From assembly GCA_913060665.1 (NCBI GenBank), contig CAJXUY010000008.1:119301-183300 (forward strand): a stretch of 64,000 nt of DNA. Reading direction: 5' to 3'. Positions 40,939 to 51,417 of this stretch are shown here, one piece after another (position 1 is the stretch's first letter; every line of letters begins with the position of its first letter). A model generated the notes under the pieces. It was not told where the DNA came from. It worked only from the letters and a program-made list of their open reading frames with translations, and ran no database searches. Made by a program: the position numbers and the translations under genes. This stretch comes from an uncultured Oleiphilaceae bacterium. GTDB taxonomy: Bacteria; Pseudomonadota; Gammaproteobacteria; Pseudomonadales; Oleiphilaceae.

Positions 40939-42186
40939 ATGGTTAAGCCTTTGGAGGCCTTTATGGATTTCAGCTTGTCAGAACGTTCACAGGATTATCT
41001 GAGTCGCGTTAAATCTTTCATGGAGAAAGAGATACTGCCTATAGAGGATGATTACTTTCGAGAGCTGAAGTCGTTGGAAAACCCTTGGGTGGTGCTGCCC
41101 ATTATAAAAACGCTAAAAGAGAAGGCGAAGGCGGAGGGGCTTTGGAATCTATTTTTGCCGGTTGAGGGTTATGGTCCCGCGTTAAGCAACGCCGAGTATG
41201 CACCGATTGCCGAACAAACTGGGCGTAGCTTTATCGCCCCAGAAATATTTAACTGTAATGCGCCCGACACCGGCAATATGGAAGTATTGGTGCACTATGG
41301 TTCAGAGCAACAAAAAGAGCATTGGTTAACGCCGCTCCTTGAAGGAGAAGTTCGATCTGCCTTCTGCATGACTGAGCCTGACGTCGCTTCTTCAGATGCC
41401 ACTAATATGGCGGCAACGGCAATGATTGAGGGTGACGAGGTGGTTCTGAATGGCCGTAAGTGGTGGAGTACGGGTATAGGCCACCCTGATTGTGAGGTGT
41501 TGATTTTTATGGGGGTGAGTAAACCCGATGCGCACCGTCACCAACGCCACTCTATGGTCTTGGTGCCTAAAAATACACCGGGCGTTAAGGTCGAACGTAT
41601 GTTGCCTGTTTTTGGCGACCTTGATGAGCCTTATGGACATGGCGAAGTGAGCTTTACCGACGTTAGATTACCTAAAAGCGCCATTATTTCAGGCCTTGGT
41701 CGGGGCTTTGAAATCGCGCAAGGTCGCTTAGGGCCTGGCCGTATTCATCACTGTATGCGAGCAATAGGGGCATCTGAACGGGCATTGAATTTACTGATTA
41801 AAAGAGCGGTGAGCCGTGAAGCGTTTGGTCAACCTTTGGCTAAGCTCGGAGGCAATCGAGATATTATCGCCAATGCGAGAATGTCTATAGAGCAAGCGAG
41901 ATTATTGACCATTAAGGCCGCGTGGACGTTAGATACAAAGGGCATCATGGGGGCTATGAGTGATGTTTCCCAGATTAAAGTCGTCGCTCCTAACGTGTTG
42001 CAGACTATCGTTGATCAGGCGATGCAAATTCATGGTGGCGCTGGTATGAGTGAAGACTTCCCGCTTACACAGATGTATGCCTATGCTCGCTGTTTACGAC
42101 TGGCTGACGGGCCTGATGAAGTGCACCGGTTGCTAATATCGAAATTTGAGTTGGCGAAGCATAAGCACTTGATGAAGAACGCATAA
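40939..42186 (+). CDS. Acyl-CoA dehydrogenase family protein (ACAD10/11- or LvaC-like subgroup)
   Basis: SAFCMTEPDVASSDATNMAATAMIEGDEVVLNGRKWWSTGIGHPDCEV...QIHGGAGMSEDFPLTQMYAYARCLRLADGPDEVH; TTA-start alternatives not excluded (second ATG at 40963). Confidence 0.9.
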   Translation: MVKPLEAFMDFSLSERSQDYLSRVKSFMEKEILPIEDDYFRELKSLENPWVVLPIIKTLKEKAKAEGLWNLFLPVEGYGPALSNAEYAPIAEQTGRSFIAPEIFNCNAPDTGNMEVLVHYGSEQQKEHWLTPLLEGEVRSAFCMTEPDVASSDATNMAATAMIEGDEVVLNGRKWWSTGIGHPDCEVLIFMGVSKPDAHRHQRHSMVLVPKNTPGVKVERMLPVFGDLDEPYGHGEVSFTDVRLPKSAIISGLGRGFEIAQGRLGPGRIHHCMRAIGASERALNLLIKRAVSREAFGQPLAKLGGNRDIIANARMSIEQARLLTIKAAWTLDTKGIMGAMSDVSQIKVVAPNVLQTIVDQAMQIHGGAGMSEDFPLTQMYAYARCLRLADGPDEVHRLLISKFELAKHKHLMKNA

Positions 42187-42223
42187 GCACTTGATGAAAA
42201 TGTAGCCTGAGAGTAATTAGACA

Positions 42224-43027
42224 ATGACTGACAAAAGAATATTTATAACAGGCGGTGCCAGCGGGTTAGGAAAAGCCGTTGCTATGCGCTTTGCTCGAGA
42301 CGGTTTTAAGGTCTGCATCGGTGACGTTAATGATGAACGAGGGATAGAAGCAGAAGCTGAACTTAAGGCTATTGCCCCTGATGCTTTCTATTTGTTTTGT
42401 GATGTGACCAAAATAAAGCACCTTGAGAGTGTTCGTGCTGAGTTAGAAGAGCGCTGGGGTGGTGTTGATATAGTGGTTAATAATGCCGGTGTCGGTGGCA
42501 CAGCAGGGTCTATTGAAGATGTGAGCCTTGCTGACTGGCAGTGGGTAATTGATGTTAACGTGATGGGGGTTGTTAGGGGCTGTAAAACATTTACGCCGTT
42601 ATTCAAGCAACAAGGGAGTGGCCATTTTATTAATATCGCCTCAGCCGCTGGTTTGCTGAGTGCGCCGATGATGAGTAACTACAATGTGACAAAGGCGGGT
42701 GTTGTTTCATTATCTGAAACGCTGCTGGTTGAACTCAGCAGTCACAACATAACGACGAGTGTGGTGTGTCCTGCGTTTTTTCAAACTAACCTAACAGAGT
42801 CAATGCGTTCCCATATTGGCGGTTTGCATTCAAAAGTAAACAAGTTGATGAGCCGTTCAAAGATTACCGCTGAAGATGTTGCGGAGAGTATTTTTGAGGC
42901 TTACATGAGGCAAGAGTTCTGGGTCGTGACCCATCCGCTAGAGCGCCGGATGTGGTATGTAAAACGCTTTTCACCGAAAGTCTTTAATATGTTGATGCAA
43001 CGTCATGCCAAGAAACTTTTTTCATAA
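42224..43027 (+). CDS. Short-chain dehydrogenase/reductase
   Basis: RIFITGGASGLGKAVAMRFA...VNNAGVGG...YNVTKAGVVSLSETLLVEL. Confidence 0.92.
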   Translation: MTDKRIFITGGASGLGKAVAMRFARDGFKVCIGDVNDERGIEAEAELKAIAPDAFYLFCDVTKIKHLESVRAELEERWGGVDIVVNNAGVGGTAGSIEDVSLADWQWVIDVNVMGVVRGCKTFTPLFKQQGSGHFINIASAAGLLSAPMMSNYNVTKAGVVSLSETLLVELSSHNITTSVVCPAFFQTNLTESMRSHIGGLHSKVNKLMSRSKITAEDVAESIFEAYMRQEFWVVTHPLERRMWYVKRFSPKVFNMLMQRHAKKLFS

Positions 43028-43048
43028 CTTATCAGGGTAGGGAGCTCC

Positions 43049-44113
43049 ATGTCGATATTAGATGAAGCATCTGAAGTCAGAGAAGGCGAGTCCCTTGATC
43101 TGGATAAAGTAGATCAATACCTAAAGCAGGCATTGCCTGATTTGGAAGGCCCGTTGCAGGTCAAACAGTTCCCGGGCGGGGCTTCAAACCTTACTTATCT
43201 ATTGCGGTATCTCAATGGTGACTTGATATTACGTCGACCCCCGTTTGGTCATATTGCTAAATCAGCCCATGACATGATTCGTGAATCCAATATTATGCAG
43301 GCGCTTCGTCCGGTTTATCCCTATGTACCTGGTATACTGGCTCAGTGTGATGATCATTCTGTGATGGGGTGTGATTTCTACGTGATGGAGCGCTTTGTCG
43401 GCATTATCCCGCGTCAGGAAATGCCAAAAGAGGTCGCGCTAAATGAAGCCGATACGCGTCGTTTGTGTCTAAATGTTATCGATAAATTAGTAGAGTTGCA
43501 CCAAGTTGATTACAAAAAGGCTGGGCTTGAAGGTATTGGCAAAGGCAGTGGTTATGTTAAGCGCCAAATAGAAGGCTGGAGTGATCGTTATACTAAAGCG
43601 ATTACTGAGGATGCAACTTCGTTTGAGACGGTGATTGCATGGTTAAAAGAAAAAATGCCTGAGGATGTCGGTACCTGCATTATTCACAATGATTATCGTT
43701 TTGATAACGTCGTATTAAACCCCGATAACCCATTCGATATTATCGGCGTGCTGGACTGGGAAATGGCGACCTTAGGTGACCCGTTAATGGACTTGGGTAA
43801 CACTCTGGCGTATTGGGTTCAAGCCGATGATGACCCACCGTTTCAGTTTATGCGTCGCCAACCCACCCACTTAAATGGCATGCTGACACGAGAAGAGGTG
43901 GTTGATTATTATCTGGGTAAATCCGGCTTAACGCTTGCCACATTCGACTTTTATGAAATATACGGCTTGTTTCGTTTAGCCGCCATTATTCAGCAGATAT
44001 ATAACCGCTATTATCATGGATATACCAAAGACAAACGTTTTGCTGGATTTGTACATGCTGCTCAGTACTTGGAGCAGCGTTGCCTGAAACTGATAGAGAA
44101 TAGTGAACTCTGA
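43049..44113 (+). CDS. APH-fold phosphotransferase family protein (LvaA/ACAD10-kinase-like)
   Basis: VKQFPGGASNLTYLLRYLNGDLILRRPP, IIHNDYRFDNVVLNPDNPFDIIGVLDWEMATLGDPLMDL. Confidence 0.9.
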   Translation: MSILDEASEVREGESLDLDKVDQYLKQALPDLEGPLQVKQFPGGASNLTYLLRYLNGDLILRRPPFGHIAKSAHDMIRESNIMQALRPVYPYVPGILAQCDDHSVMGCDFYVMERFVGIIPRQEMPKEVALNEADTRRLCLNVIDKLVELHQVDYKKAGLEGIGKGSGYVKRQIEGWSDRYTKAITEDATSFETVIAWLKEKMPEDVGTCIIHNDYRFDNVVLNPDNPFDIIGVLDWEMATLGDPLMDLGNTLAYWVQADDDPPFQFMRRQPTHLNGMLTREEVVDYYLGKSGLTLATFDFYEIYGLFRLAAIIQQIYNRYYHGYTKDKRFAGFVHAAQYLEQRCLKLIENSEL

Positions 44114-44805
44114 TGGGTGCGATTTATTTAGTTAGACATGGGCAGGCTTCGTTTGGCAAAGCCGATTACGACAAATTGTCTGATAAAGGTTGTCGGCAGT
44201 CTGAAATACTAGGGCAACATTTTAAGCAATTGGTTGAGCCTGATCGCTACTATTCGGGAAACTTACTGCGGCATGAGCAGACAGCAAACTACTTTATGTC
44301 GGGGTTTGGTGGGCGTGACTTAGCAACAGTTACGCATTCAGGTTTCAATGAGTTTAACCACGTTGAAGTTCTCGTTAAATATCGACCAGAGTGGCAAGAA
44401 TTTAATGTAATGGCGGCTGATATCGCAAAGGAAGTGGTACCTCGAAAAGCATTTCAACAAGCATTTTCAGATGCCGTTACCCGGTGGGTATCTGGTCATC
44501 ATGATGTTGAATATCAAGAGACTTGGATGCAATTTAAAGCTCGCTGTACCGCCGCTTTAAGTGATGTTATTTCACAGTCTTCAGATGCGAAAAATATTGT
44601 GATATTTACCTCTGGTGGGCCGATCTCGGTGATGATTCAGCAGATTCTTAAACTGGATGATCGAGAAACCTTATCGGTTAATCAAGTATTAGTGAATACA
44701 GGCGTGACCAAGCTGCTATTTTCCGACGACCGGTTGAATTTGTCGTATTTAAATAACTACAGTCACCTCGAAATCGCGAATGGTGATTGGGTGACCTACC
44801 GCTAG
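44113..44805 (+). CDS. Histidine phosphatase family protein
   Basis: IYLVRHGQASFGKADYDKLSDKGCRQSEILG; overlaps the preceding stop codon. Confidence 0.9.
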   Translation: MGAIYLVRHGQASFGKADYDKLSDKGCRQSEILGQHFKQLVEPDRYYSGNLLRHEQTANYFMSGFGGRDLATVTHSGFNEFNHVEVLVKYRPEWQEFNVMAADIAKEVVPRKAFQQAFSDAVTRWVSGHHDVEYQETWMQFKARCTAALSDVISQSSDAKNIVIFTSGGPISVMIQQILKLDDRETLSVNQVLVNTGVTKLLFSDDRLNLSYLNNYSHLEIANGDWVTYR

Positions 44806-44867
44806 GTTTTTAATTGACAATAGGCCCCTGCTTTCGCGAGGGTGACAACGATAAAGGGGAGAGTGAA

Positions 44868-45632
44868 ATGAGTAATCTATTTGATTTATCAGGAAAGGTC
44901 GCATTGGTAACCGGTGCGAGTCGTGGCATTGGTGAAGGTGTTGCCAAATTGTTAGCTGAGAATGGAGCTCACGTCATTATATCGAGCCGTAAAATTGAAG
45001 GTTGCCAGCAGGTGGCAGATGAAATTAAAAAAGCAGGTGGCAGTGCCGAGTCGATCGCCTGTCATATCGGCGATATGGAACAGGTCGAGTCTATTTTTAC
45101 GCAGATAGAAGAGACTCACGGTAAACTTGATATTTTGGTCAATAACGCAGCAGCCAACCCTTATTTTGGTCATGTACTGGATACAGACCTTAATGCATTT
45201 CAAAAAACCGTCGATGTTAACATTAGAGGTTATTTCTTTATGTCGACGTATGGTGCGAAGCTGATGAAGAAAAACGGTGGTGGCGCTATTGTGAATGTGG
45301 CTTCTGTTAACGGCGTGATACCGGGAACCTTTCAAGGCATTTACTCGATTACTAAAGCGGCTGTTATTTCAATGACCAAAACATTTGCTAAAGAATGTGC
45401 TGGACTCAATATTCGAGTGAATGCGTTATTGCCTGGTGCAACGGATACGAAATTCGCATCTACTATTGTTAATAACCCAGAGATTTTGAAGAAAGCGATG
45501 GAGCATGTACCGATGAACCGTGTCGCAAGCCCTGACGAAATGGCGGGTTCTGTGCTTTATTTAGTCTCTGATGCGGCGAGTTATACCACGGGCACCTGCT
45601 TGAATGTTGATGGTGGGTACTTGTTAGGTTAA
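44868..45632 (+). CDS. Short-chain dehydrogenase/reductase
   Basis: GKVALVTGASRGIGEGVAKLLAENG...VNNAAANPYFG...YSITKAAVISMTKTFA; start at internal ATG. Confidence 0.92.
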   Translation: MSNLFDLSGKVALVTGASRGIGEGVAKLLAENGAHVIISSRKIEGCQQVADEIKKAGGSAESIACHIGDMEQVESIFTQIEETHGKLDILVNNAAANPYFGHVLDTDLNAFQKTVDVNIRGYFFMSTYGAKLMKKNGGGAIVNVASVNGVIPGTFQGIYSITKAAVISMTKTFAKECAGLNIRVNALLPGATDTKFASTIVNNPEILKKAMEHVPMNRVASPDEMAGSVLYLVSDAASYTTGTCLNVDGGYLLG

Positions 45633-45693
45633 CGCTTTTACAGCGATGGTTCAGACTTGATCGTGCGATAAAACGGGATAAGGGAATAGAATA

Positions 45694-46752
45694 ATGAGTC
45701 AGTCTTGGTTGATTTACGGTGCTTACGGTTATAGTGCTCAATTGATTGCACAAGAAGCAAAGCGAAGAGGGCTAACGCCGATTCTCGCTGGTCGGGATGA
45801 GTCGAAGCTTAAAACTGTCGCTAATCGTTTGAATTTTGATTACCGTGTTTTTTCGCTGGATGACCCTAAGGTGGTTGCTAAGCAGTTAGCGGATGTTGCT
45901 TTAGTGATCCATTGTGCGGGCCCATTTTCTCATACCAGTAAACCGATGATTGAAGCCTGTGTTTTGTCGGTCACGCACTACTTTGATATAACCGGCGAGA
46001 TTGATGTTTTCGAATATGCTCACAGTGATGTTGTGAATGGACGAGCGAAAGCGGCGGGTATTGTTGTTTGCCCAGGGGTAGGGTTTGATGTCATACCTAC
46101 CGACTGTGTTGCTCGTGTATTGTCAGAAACTATGCCGGATGCGACCCATTTAACCTTGGGTTTCTCCGGTGGTTCTGCGCTAAGCCCTGGTACTGCAAAA
46201 AGTTCAGTAGAAGGGTTGGCCAGTGGCAATAAAGTACGCATCAATGGCGAAATTGTTTCGTCTGGTGTTAATACTCGGGTCATTGATTTTGGCAAAGGCT
46301 CTAGAAACGCAATGAATATTGCGTGGGGTGACGTGAGCACGGCCTTTTATTCTACGGGGATTCCTAACATTGAAGTGTATATACCGGCGTCTAACAACAC
46401 CATACGAATGGTTAAGCTCGCATTGCTATTAAAACCCGCGTTACGATTGGACGTTATTCAGACTTTTTTGAAAAAACAGATTGAGAAAAAAGTCGCAGGC
46501 CCAGGTGAAGAGATAAGGCGTAAATACCGCTCGTTGGTTTGGGGGGAGGTGCGTAACCGTTCAGGTGAGGTTAAGACTGCTTACCTTGAAACGCCTAATG
46601 GTTACGATGTGACGGTACTCGGGCCGTTAGCGATTGTTGAACATTTCTTAAAGGGTAAAATCGATTGTGTCGGGAGTTTAACGCCCTCTTTATTAATGGG
46701 TAGCCATTTTGTTTCAACACTACCTGATACCTCAGACATTCGAATACAGTAG
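45694..46752 (+). CDS. Saccharopine-dehydrogenase-like NAD(P)-binding oxidoreductase
   Basis: WLIYGAYGYSAQLIAQEAKRRGLTPILAGRDESKL...VIHCAGPFSHTSKPMIEACV. Confidence 0.85.
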   Translation: MSQSWLIYGAYGYSAQLIAQEAKRRGLTPILAGRDESKLKTVANRLNFDYRVFSLDDPKVVAKQLADVALVIHCAGPFSHTSKPMIEACVLSVTHYFDITGEIDVFEYAHSDVVNGRAKAAGIVVCPGVGFDVIPTDCVARVLSETMPDATHLTLGFSGGSALSPGTAKSSVEGLASGNKVRINGEIVSSGVNTRVIDFGKGSRNAMNIAWGDVSTAFYSTGIPNIEVYIPASNNTIRMVKLALLLKPALRLDVIQTFLKKQIEKKVAGPGEEIRRKYRSLVWGEVRNRSGEVKTAYLETPNGYDVTVLGPLAIVEHFLKGKIDCVGSLTPSLLMGSHFVSTLPDTSDIRIQ

Positions 46753-46784
46753 TAACTGCTGTTATTCTCTTATGCCCACTTGTG

Positions 46785-49700
46785 TTATCTAAAATCCCTC
46801 GATGTAATGTCGAGGGTGTTAATAAGGTGGTTCAGGTTTGTGAGCTTACCCGCAATCACATGCAGTACATCGCCTTCCCGCTCTAAAAAACCATTCACTT
46901 TAAGTAGTTTTGATGTGAGTAGTGCCTGCCGTTGATACTTAGCTGTAGCTTGCCATACCACGATATTAATATTACCTGTTTCATCTTCCAGAGTGACAAA
47001 TGTGACACCCGTTGCAGAGCCGGGACGTTGTCGTCCTGTTACCAGCCCCGCTACTTCAACTAACTGTTTATGGGGGATTTTTAATAGCGCTTTGGCACTT
47101 AGACTTCGAGAAAGCTGGTGGTGAGTCCTCAATAGACTAACAGGGTGTCGTTCTAGGGTAACGCTCGTACTGGCCATATCTTCAATAATAGTTTCGCCTT
47201 CATTGGGGGCGGGTAGAGATATTACTTCTGATAAGTCGTGATCGCTGCTGTGTTCAAAGATCGGGGCAGGGGCCTTAAGTGCCAGAATATCCCAGCGAGC
47301 TTGATAACGGTGACCCGATAACGAGCGTAGCGCACCGGCGCTAGCGAGCAACTCTAATTGGTTGTTAGTGATACCAGCCCTCTCTTTTAGATTGTCTAAT
47401 GATCGATAGCCATGAGGGGGGCGATGCTCAGCAGTGGCTAATGCCGCTTGATACATTAACCCTTTAATCAGCCGCAAACCTAATCTAATGGCTATGGTTG
47501 TTTCTGTTTTCTCGCTATGTACTGGCAGCGTTTCTAGCTTGTGATCCCAGTCGCTGTGCTCAGCATCAATCGGCAGCATGTTGATCTGATGACGTTTGGC
47601 ATCCTGAATAAGCTGATAAGGTGAATAAAAGCCCATGGGCTGACTGTTCAGTAGCCCACAATAAAATGCGGCAGGTTCATGTCGTTTAAGCCATGAGGAT
47701 ATGTAAACCAATAATGCAAAACTGGCTGCATGAGACTCTGGAAACCCGTATTCACCAAACCCACTGATTTGACGGTAAACCCGCTCTGCAAAGTCTTGAG
47801 AGTGCCCCCGGGCCAGCATGCCATTGATGAGTTTATCTTGAAAGGGCTTTAGTTTTCCGTTTCGCTTCCAGCTTGCCATTGCTCTGCGAAGTTGGTCTGC
47901 TTCACCTGCTGTAAAGCCCGCTGCTACCATAGCCAGTTTAATCACCTGCTCTTGAAATATAGGGACTCCCAGTGTTCGTTCCAGTACTTCGCGCACCGCA
48001 TCGTTAGGGTAACTGACGGCTTCGAGCCCTTGTCGGCGCAGTAGGTAAGGGTGAACCATATCCCCTTGTATCGGGCCGGGTCGTACAATCGCAACTTCAA
48101 CCACCAAATCATAGTAGCTAGCAGGTTTGAGTCGGGGAAGCATACTGATTTGTGCCCGTGACTCTACTTGAAATACGCCAATGCTATCCCCTTGTTGAAG
48201 CATTTTATAGACTGCCGGGTCTTCAGCGGGGATATTGCTGACCGATAATGGTTGTTGCCTAAACCTGTTCGCCAAATCAATCGCTTTACGAATAGCGGTG
48301 AGCATGCCCAGTGCCAGAATATCGACCTTGAGTAACCCTAATGCTTCAAGATCATCTTTGTCCCATTGAATAATGGTTCGGTCAGGCATTGATGCGTTTT
48401 CGATGGGGACTAATTGATCAAGAGGGCCCGATGAGATGACAAAACCTCCTACATGCTGTGAGAGGTGACGGGGAAACCCCCGTATGGTGTCGACTAACTC
48501 AACAAAGTGGTGCATCAAGTGATGCTTCGAGCTGGAGGACGCCTTTGTATTGGGTAATTTGCTAGCGTGTGGCTCTGCGGTATTAAAAATGCCTTTTTCT
48601 TCTGCTTGCTGGCTCCAGGAAATTGAGGTGTCTCGCCAGTCCACGCCGCTAAGCAACCGTTCTATTAATGTGAGATCGATGTTGAGAGCTTTACCGACTT
48701 CTCTAATGGCGCTCTTTGATCGGTAAGTAATCACGGTTGCGGTTAAGGCCGCTCTATCTCGGCTATATTTTTGATAGATATATTGAATGACCTCTTCGCG
48801 TCGTTCATGTTCAAAATCAACATCAATATCGGGCGGCTCATTCCGCTCTTTTGAAATGAACCGTTCAAATAACAGAGTGACTTTGGTGGGGTCTACTTCG
48901 GTTATTTGCAGGCAGTAGCAAACCACCGAGTTGGCGGCTGAACCTCGTCCCTGGCAAAGAATATTCTGACTTCTTGCGAATCTTACAATATCGTCAATGG
49001 TCAAGAAATAGTGTTCGTAATGAAGGGTTTCGATGAGTTCGAGTTCTTTTTCTATCAGTGCTTTTACCTGAGCGGGTGTTTCGCCAGGAAAGCGGATTCG
49101 CTCTCCGGCGTTGACCCGTTGCTTAAGATAATCGATGGCAGATACATTCGGTGGAACGAGGTCTGAAGGGTATTCATACTTCAATTCGTCCAGAGAAAAA
49201 TGACACCGATTAGCAATATTAAGTGTTTCTTTTAGCAAGGCTTGAGGGTAGAGCTTATGCAGCTTTTTGAGCGTGCGAAGGTAGCGCTCGCCGTTTGAAT
49301 AAAGGTTTTTACCCGTTTGATTGACAGGTGACCCGAAACGAGTAGCGGTGAGCACGTCTTGAAGTTTTTGCCGTGACATTACGTGCATATGAACATCGCC
49401 TGCAGCAACTTCGGGAATTGAAAAATGTTGAGAGAGTTGGTGCGTGTAATTTCTGAGTGATGGGTCTTGATGGTCCAATAAACGCTCAACCAACAGCCAT
49501 ATGCGACCTTTAAAGTGGTGCGTGAGGTGGTACGCCAGTGAATGATCATGGCTTGTGTTGCCTGCAGGCCGCCAAAGTGCCAAGCACTCTGAAAGCCCCT
49601 GTTCCAGGTCCGACATCTGTAAGAGGTATTGACCTTTTTCGGCCCTTTTTCGGCAAGTGCTAATCAGTCTACACAGTTGACCGTAGGCTTTTCGGTTAGG

Positions 49701-49952
49701 GGCAAGCAGCACTAGTACATGGTTCTGAACGCGAAATTCGCTACCGACAATTAATTTTAGATTGCTGCCCCTCGCGGCTACATGAGCCCTTACGACCCCA
49801 GCGACTGAGCATTCGTCAGTTATTGCTAGCGCGCTATAGCCAAGTGTAATCGCATGCTCTACCAGCTCTTCAGGGTGTGATGCTCCACGGAGAAAGGTGA
49901 AATTACTGATGCAGTGTAATTCTGCGTAAAACTGTGCGGATATAAGGGGCAT
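46785..49952 (-). CDS. dnaE2: Error-prone DNA polymerase III alpha-type subunit
   Basis: PHP domain YAELHCISNFTFLRGASHPEELV; QGRGSAANSVVCYCLQIT; PDIDVDFEHERREEVIQYIY; start at MPLISAQF. Confidence 0.95.
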   Translation of the reverse strand: MPLISAQFYAELHCISNFTFLRGASHPEELVEHAITLGYSALAITDECSVAGVVRAHVAARGSNLKLIVGSEFRVQNHVLVLLAPNRKAYGQLCRLISTCRKRAEKGQYLLQMSDLEQGLSECLALWRPAGNTSHDHSLAYHLTHHFKGRIWLLVERLLDHQDPSLRNYTHQLSQHFSIPEVAAGDVHMHVMSRQKLQDVLTATRFGSPVNQTGKNLYSNGERYLRTLKKLHKLYPQALLKETLNIANRCHFSLDELKYEYPSDLVPPNVSAIDYLKQRVNAGERIRFPGETPAQVKALIEKELELIETLHYEHYFLTIDDIVRFARSQNILCQGRGSAANSVVCYCLQITEVDPTKVTLLFERFISKERNEPPDIDVDFEHERREEVIQYIYQKYSRDRAALTATVITYRSKSAIREVGKALNIDLTLIERLLSGVDWRDTSISWSQQAEEKGIFNTAEPHASKLPNTKASSSSKHHLMHHFVELVDTIRGFPRHLSQHVGGFVISSGPLDQLVPIENASMPDRTIIQWDKDDLEALGLLKVDILALGMLTAIRKAIDLANRFRQQPLSVSNIPAEDPAVYKMLQQGDSIGVFQVESRAQISMLPRLKPASYYDLVVEVAIVRPGPIQGDMVHPYLLRRQGLEAVSYPNDAVREVLERTLGVPIFQEQVIKLAMVAAGFTAGEADQLRRAMASWKRNGKLKPFQDKLINGMLARGHSQDFAERVYRQISGFGEYGFPESHAASFALLVYISSWLKRHEPAAFYCGLLNSQPMGFYSPYQLIQDAKRHQINMLPIDAEHSDWDHKLETLPVHSEKTETTIAIRLGLRLIKGLMYQAALATAEHRPPHGYRSLDNLKERAGITNNQLELLASAGALRSLSGHRYQARWDILALKAPAPIFEHSSDHDLSEVISLPAPNEGETIIEDMASTSVTLERHPVSLLRTHHQLSRSLSAKALLKIPHKQLVEVAGLVTGRQRPGSATGVTFVTLEDETGNINIVVWQATAKYQRQALLTSKLLKVNGFLEREGDVLHVIAGKLTNLNHLINTLDITSRDFR

Positions 49953-49953
49953 T

Positions 49954-51408
49954 TTATGCAAACCAGCCTTGTAGATACCAGTTCCCCTTCGCATCACGAA
50001 ACCCCCAACCTAATGCCCCGTGAGGAAACTGAATGGTGTAATAGTCTCGACGTATGGCGTCTTGGTCCCACCAGCCAGATGAAATTCGCTCAGGACCGGT
50101 TAAAAAAATTAAGTTACGGGGGTCTAGAGGGTAGGGCGATGCGCAAAGCCAAAGTGGGCGCTTTTCTATTAATATCCCAGATGCTTTTTGGGTCGGTAAT
50201 GAGCTCGAAGTTGAGGTGTTTTTTTTACGATTTTTGGGTGATGTATTTGCTGGCATCAACGCGTGGGCTTTTTCCGGGCGATGTTCTGCATTAACCATTA
50301 ACTGGGTGATAGCATGATCACCCAGCCTTGCATGGAGCTTACCCAGTAGTTGTCGTAAATCTGATTGGTGATGTCGTACTTCCTCAAAAAAATCATCACT
50401 TTTCACATCCAGTGGTGCGAGTTGATCAACCTTCAAAGTAACCGCCAGCATCGGGGCTGGAATTGTGTGGCGCTCGAGACGCAAACGACAAAGTAGCAAC
50501 AGCTCTTCACTATGATGCTCTTGTTGCGCTGACCTAATGTTAATGTGAGTCGATGAATGTTCACGATGTATGAGTGTTATCAGTAATGTATCGGTCGTGA
50601 GTTGGTATCGGGTGAGGTAGTCTGATAATTCGCGTAATAACCTCTGCAATGGAAACAGCACCGCATTGATGTGCTCCATCTCGGTAATAAAGTCGAGCCG
50701 ACGAAAGAAATGGTTAGGTTGTCGATAAGCGACTTGAGGGTCGGCGGCTTTACCTGAAAGTTTATTGAGGTAAACGATGAGTTCGGTACCAAAGCGTTGG
50801 GTTAACTCGATAGGGGGGAGTGACGTTAGTTGTTGCAGCGTCTTTAGGCCCATTCTACGACAGCGTTCAGCCGCATTATTGGGTAGTTCAGCCTGAAGCA
50901 GACTTAGCTCTGCCAAACGAGCGCCTAATTCTTCAGTGTTATCGCTGCATAAACCTTGCTGATTACGAGACAGAAGTCGTGCACTAATGGGGCTTGTTGC
51001 GGTGGCTATATTGAAGGTAAAACCTTGGTTACTAAATTCAGCATAGAGTTGATTCCACAGTTCATTGAGTCCATTAAACAGCTTTAGCATACTGCCTACT
51101 TCTAATAACAAACCATCGGGTGGGTAGAGTGTAATGTGTGATGCATATTGATAAGCCAATGCAGCCAACGACTCTAGTGTGATACTGGCTTGTGTTGGGT
51201 CGTAAGCGGTTGCGCTGAGTTTCGGTAGTAAGCAATAAGCAGTGCTTAGCGACATGCCTTTGGTAATGCCTGCTTTTTGCGCTTCGTTATTGAGCCATTT
51301 TACAGCCGGAGGTGTGTCGTCAACCACGACTAACGGTAGTGGTGCTTCCAGCCCTCGCATAAGGTGGTCTAGAGGGAGCTGGGGGAAGTCTAAATAAAGC
51401 CAAAGCAT
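49954..51408 (-). CDS. imuB: Y-family polymerase-like mutasome protein ImuB
   Basis: LWLYLDFPQLPLDHL...AQKAGITKGMSLSTAYCLLP; position between imuA and dnaE2. Confidence 0.92.
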   Translation of the reverse strand: MLWLYLDFPQLPLDHLMRGLEAPLPLVVVDDTPPAVKWLNNEAQKAGITKGMSLSTAYCLLPKLSATAYDPTQASITLESLAALAYQYASHITLYPPDGLLLEVGSMLKLFNGLNELWNQLYAEFSNQGFTFNIATATSPISARLLSRNQQGLCSDNTEELGARLAELSLLQAELPNNAAERCRRMGLKTLQQLTSLPPIELTQRFGTELIVYLNKLSGKAADPQVAYRQPNHFFRRLDFITEMEHINAVLFPLQRLLRELSDYLTRYQLTTDTLLITLIHREHSSTHINIRSAQQEHHSEELLLLCRLRLERHTIPAPMLAVTLKVDQLAPLDVKSDDFFEEVRHHQSDLRQLLGKLHARLGDHAITQLMVNAEHRPEKAHALMPANTSPKNRKKNTSTSSSLPTQKASGILIEKRPLWLCASPYPLDPRNLIFLTGPERISSGWWDQDAIRRDYYTIQFPHGALGWGFRDAKGNWYLQGWFA

Positions 51409-51417
51409 CGTAGAGTC

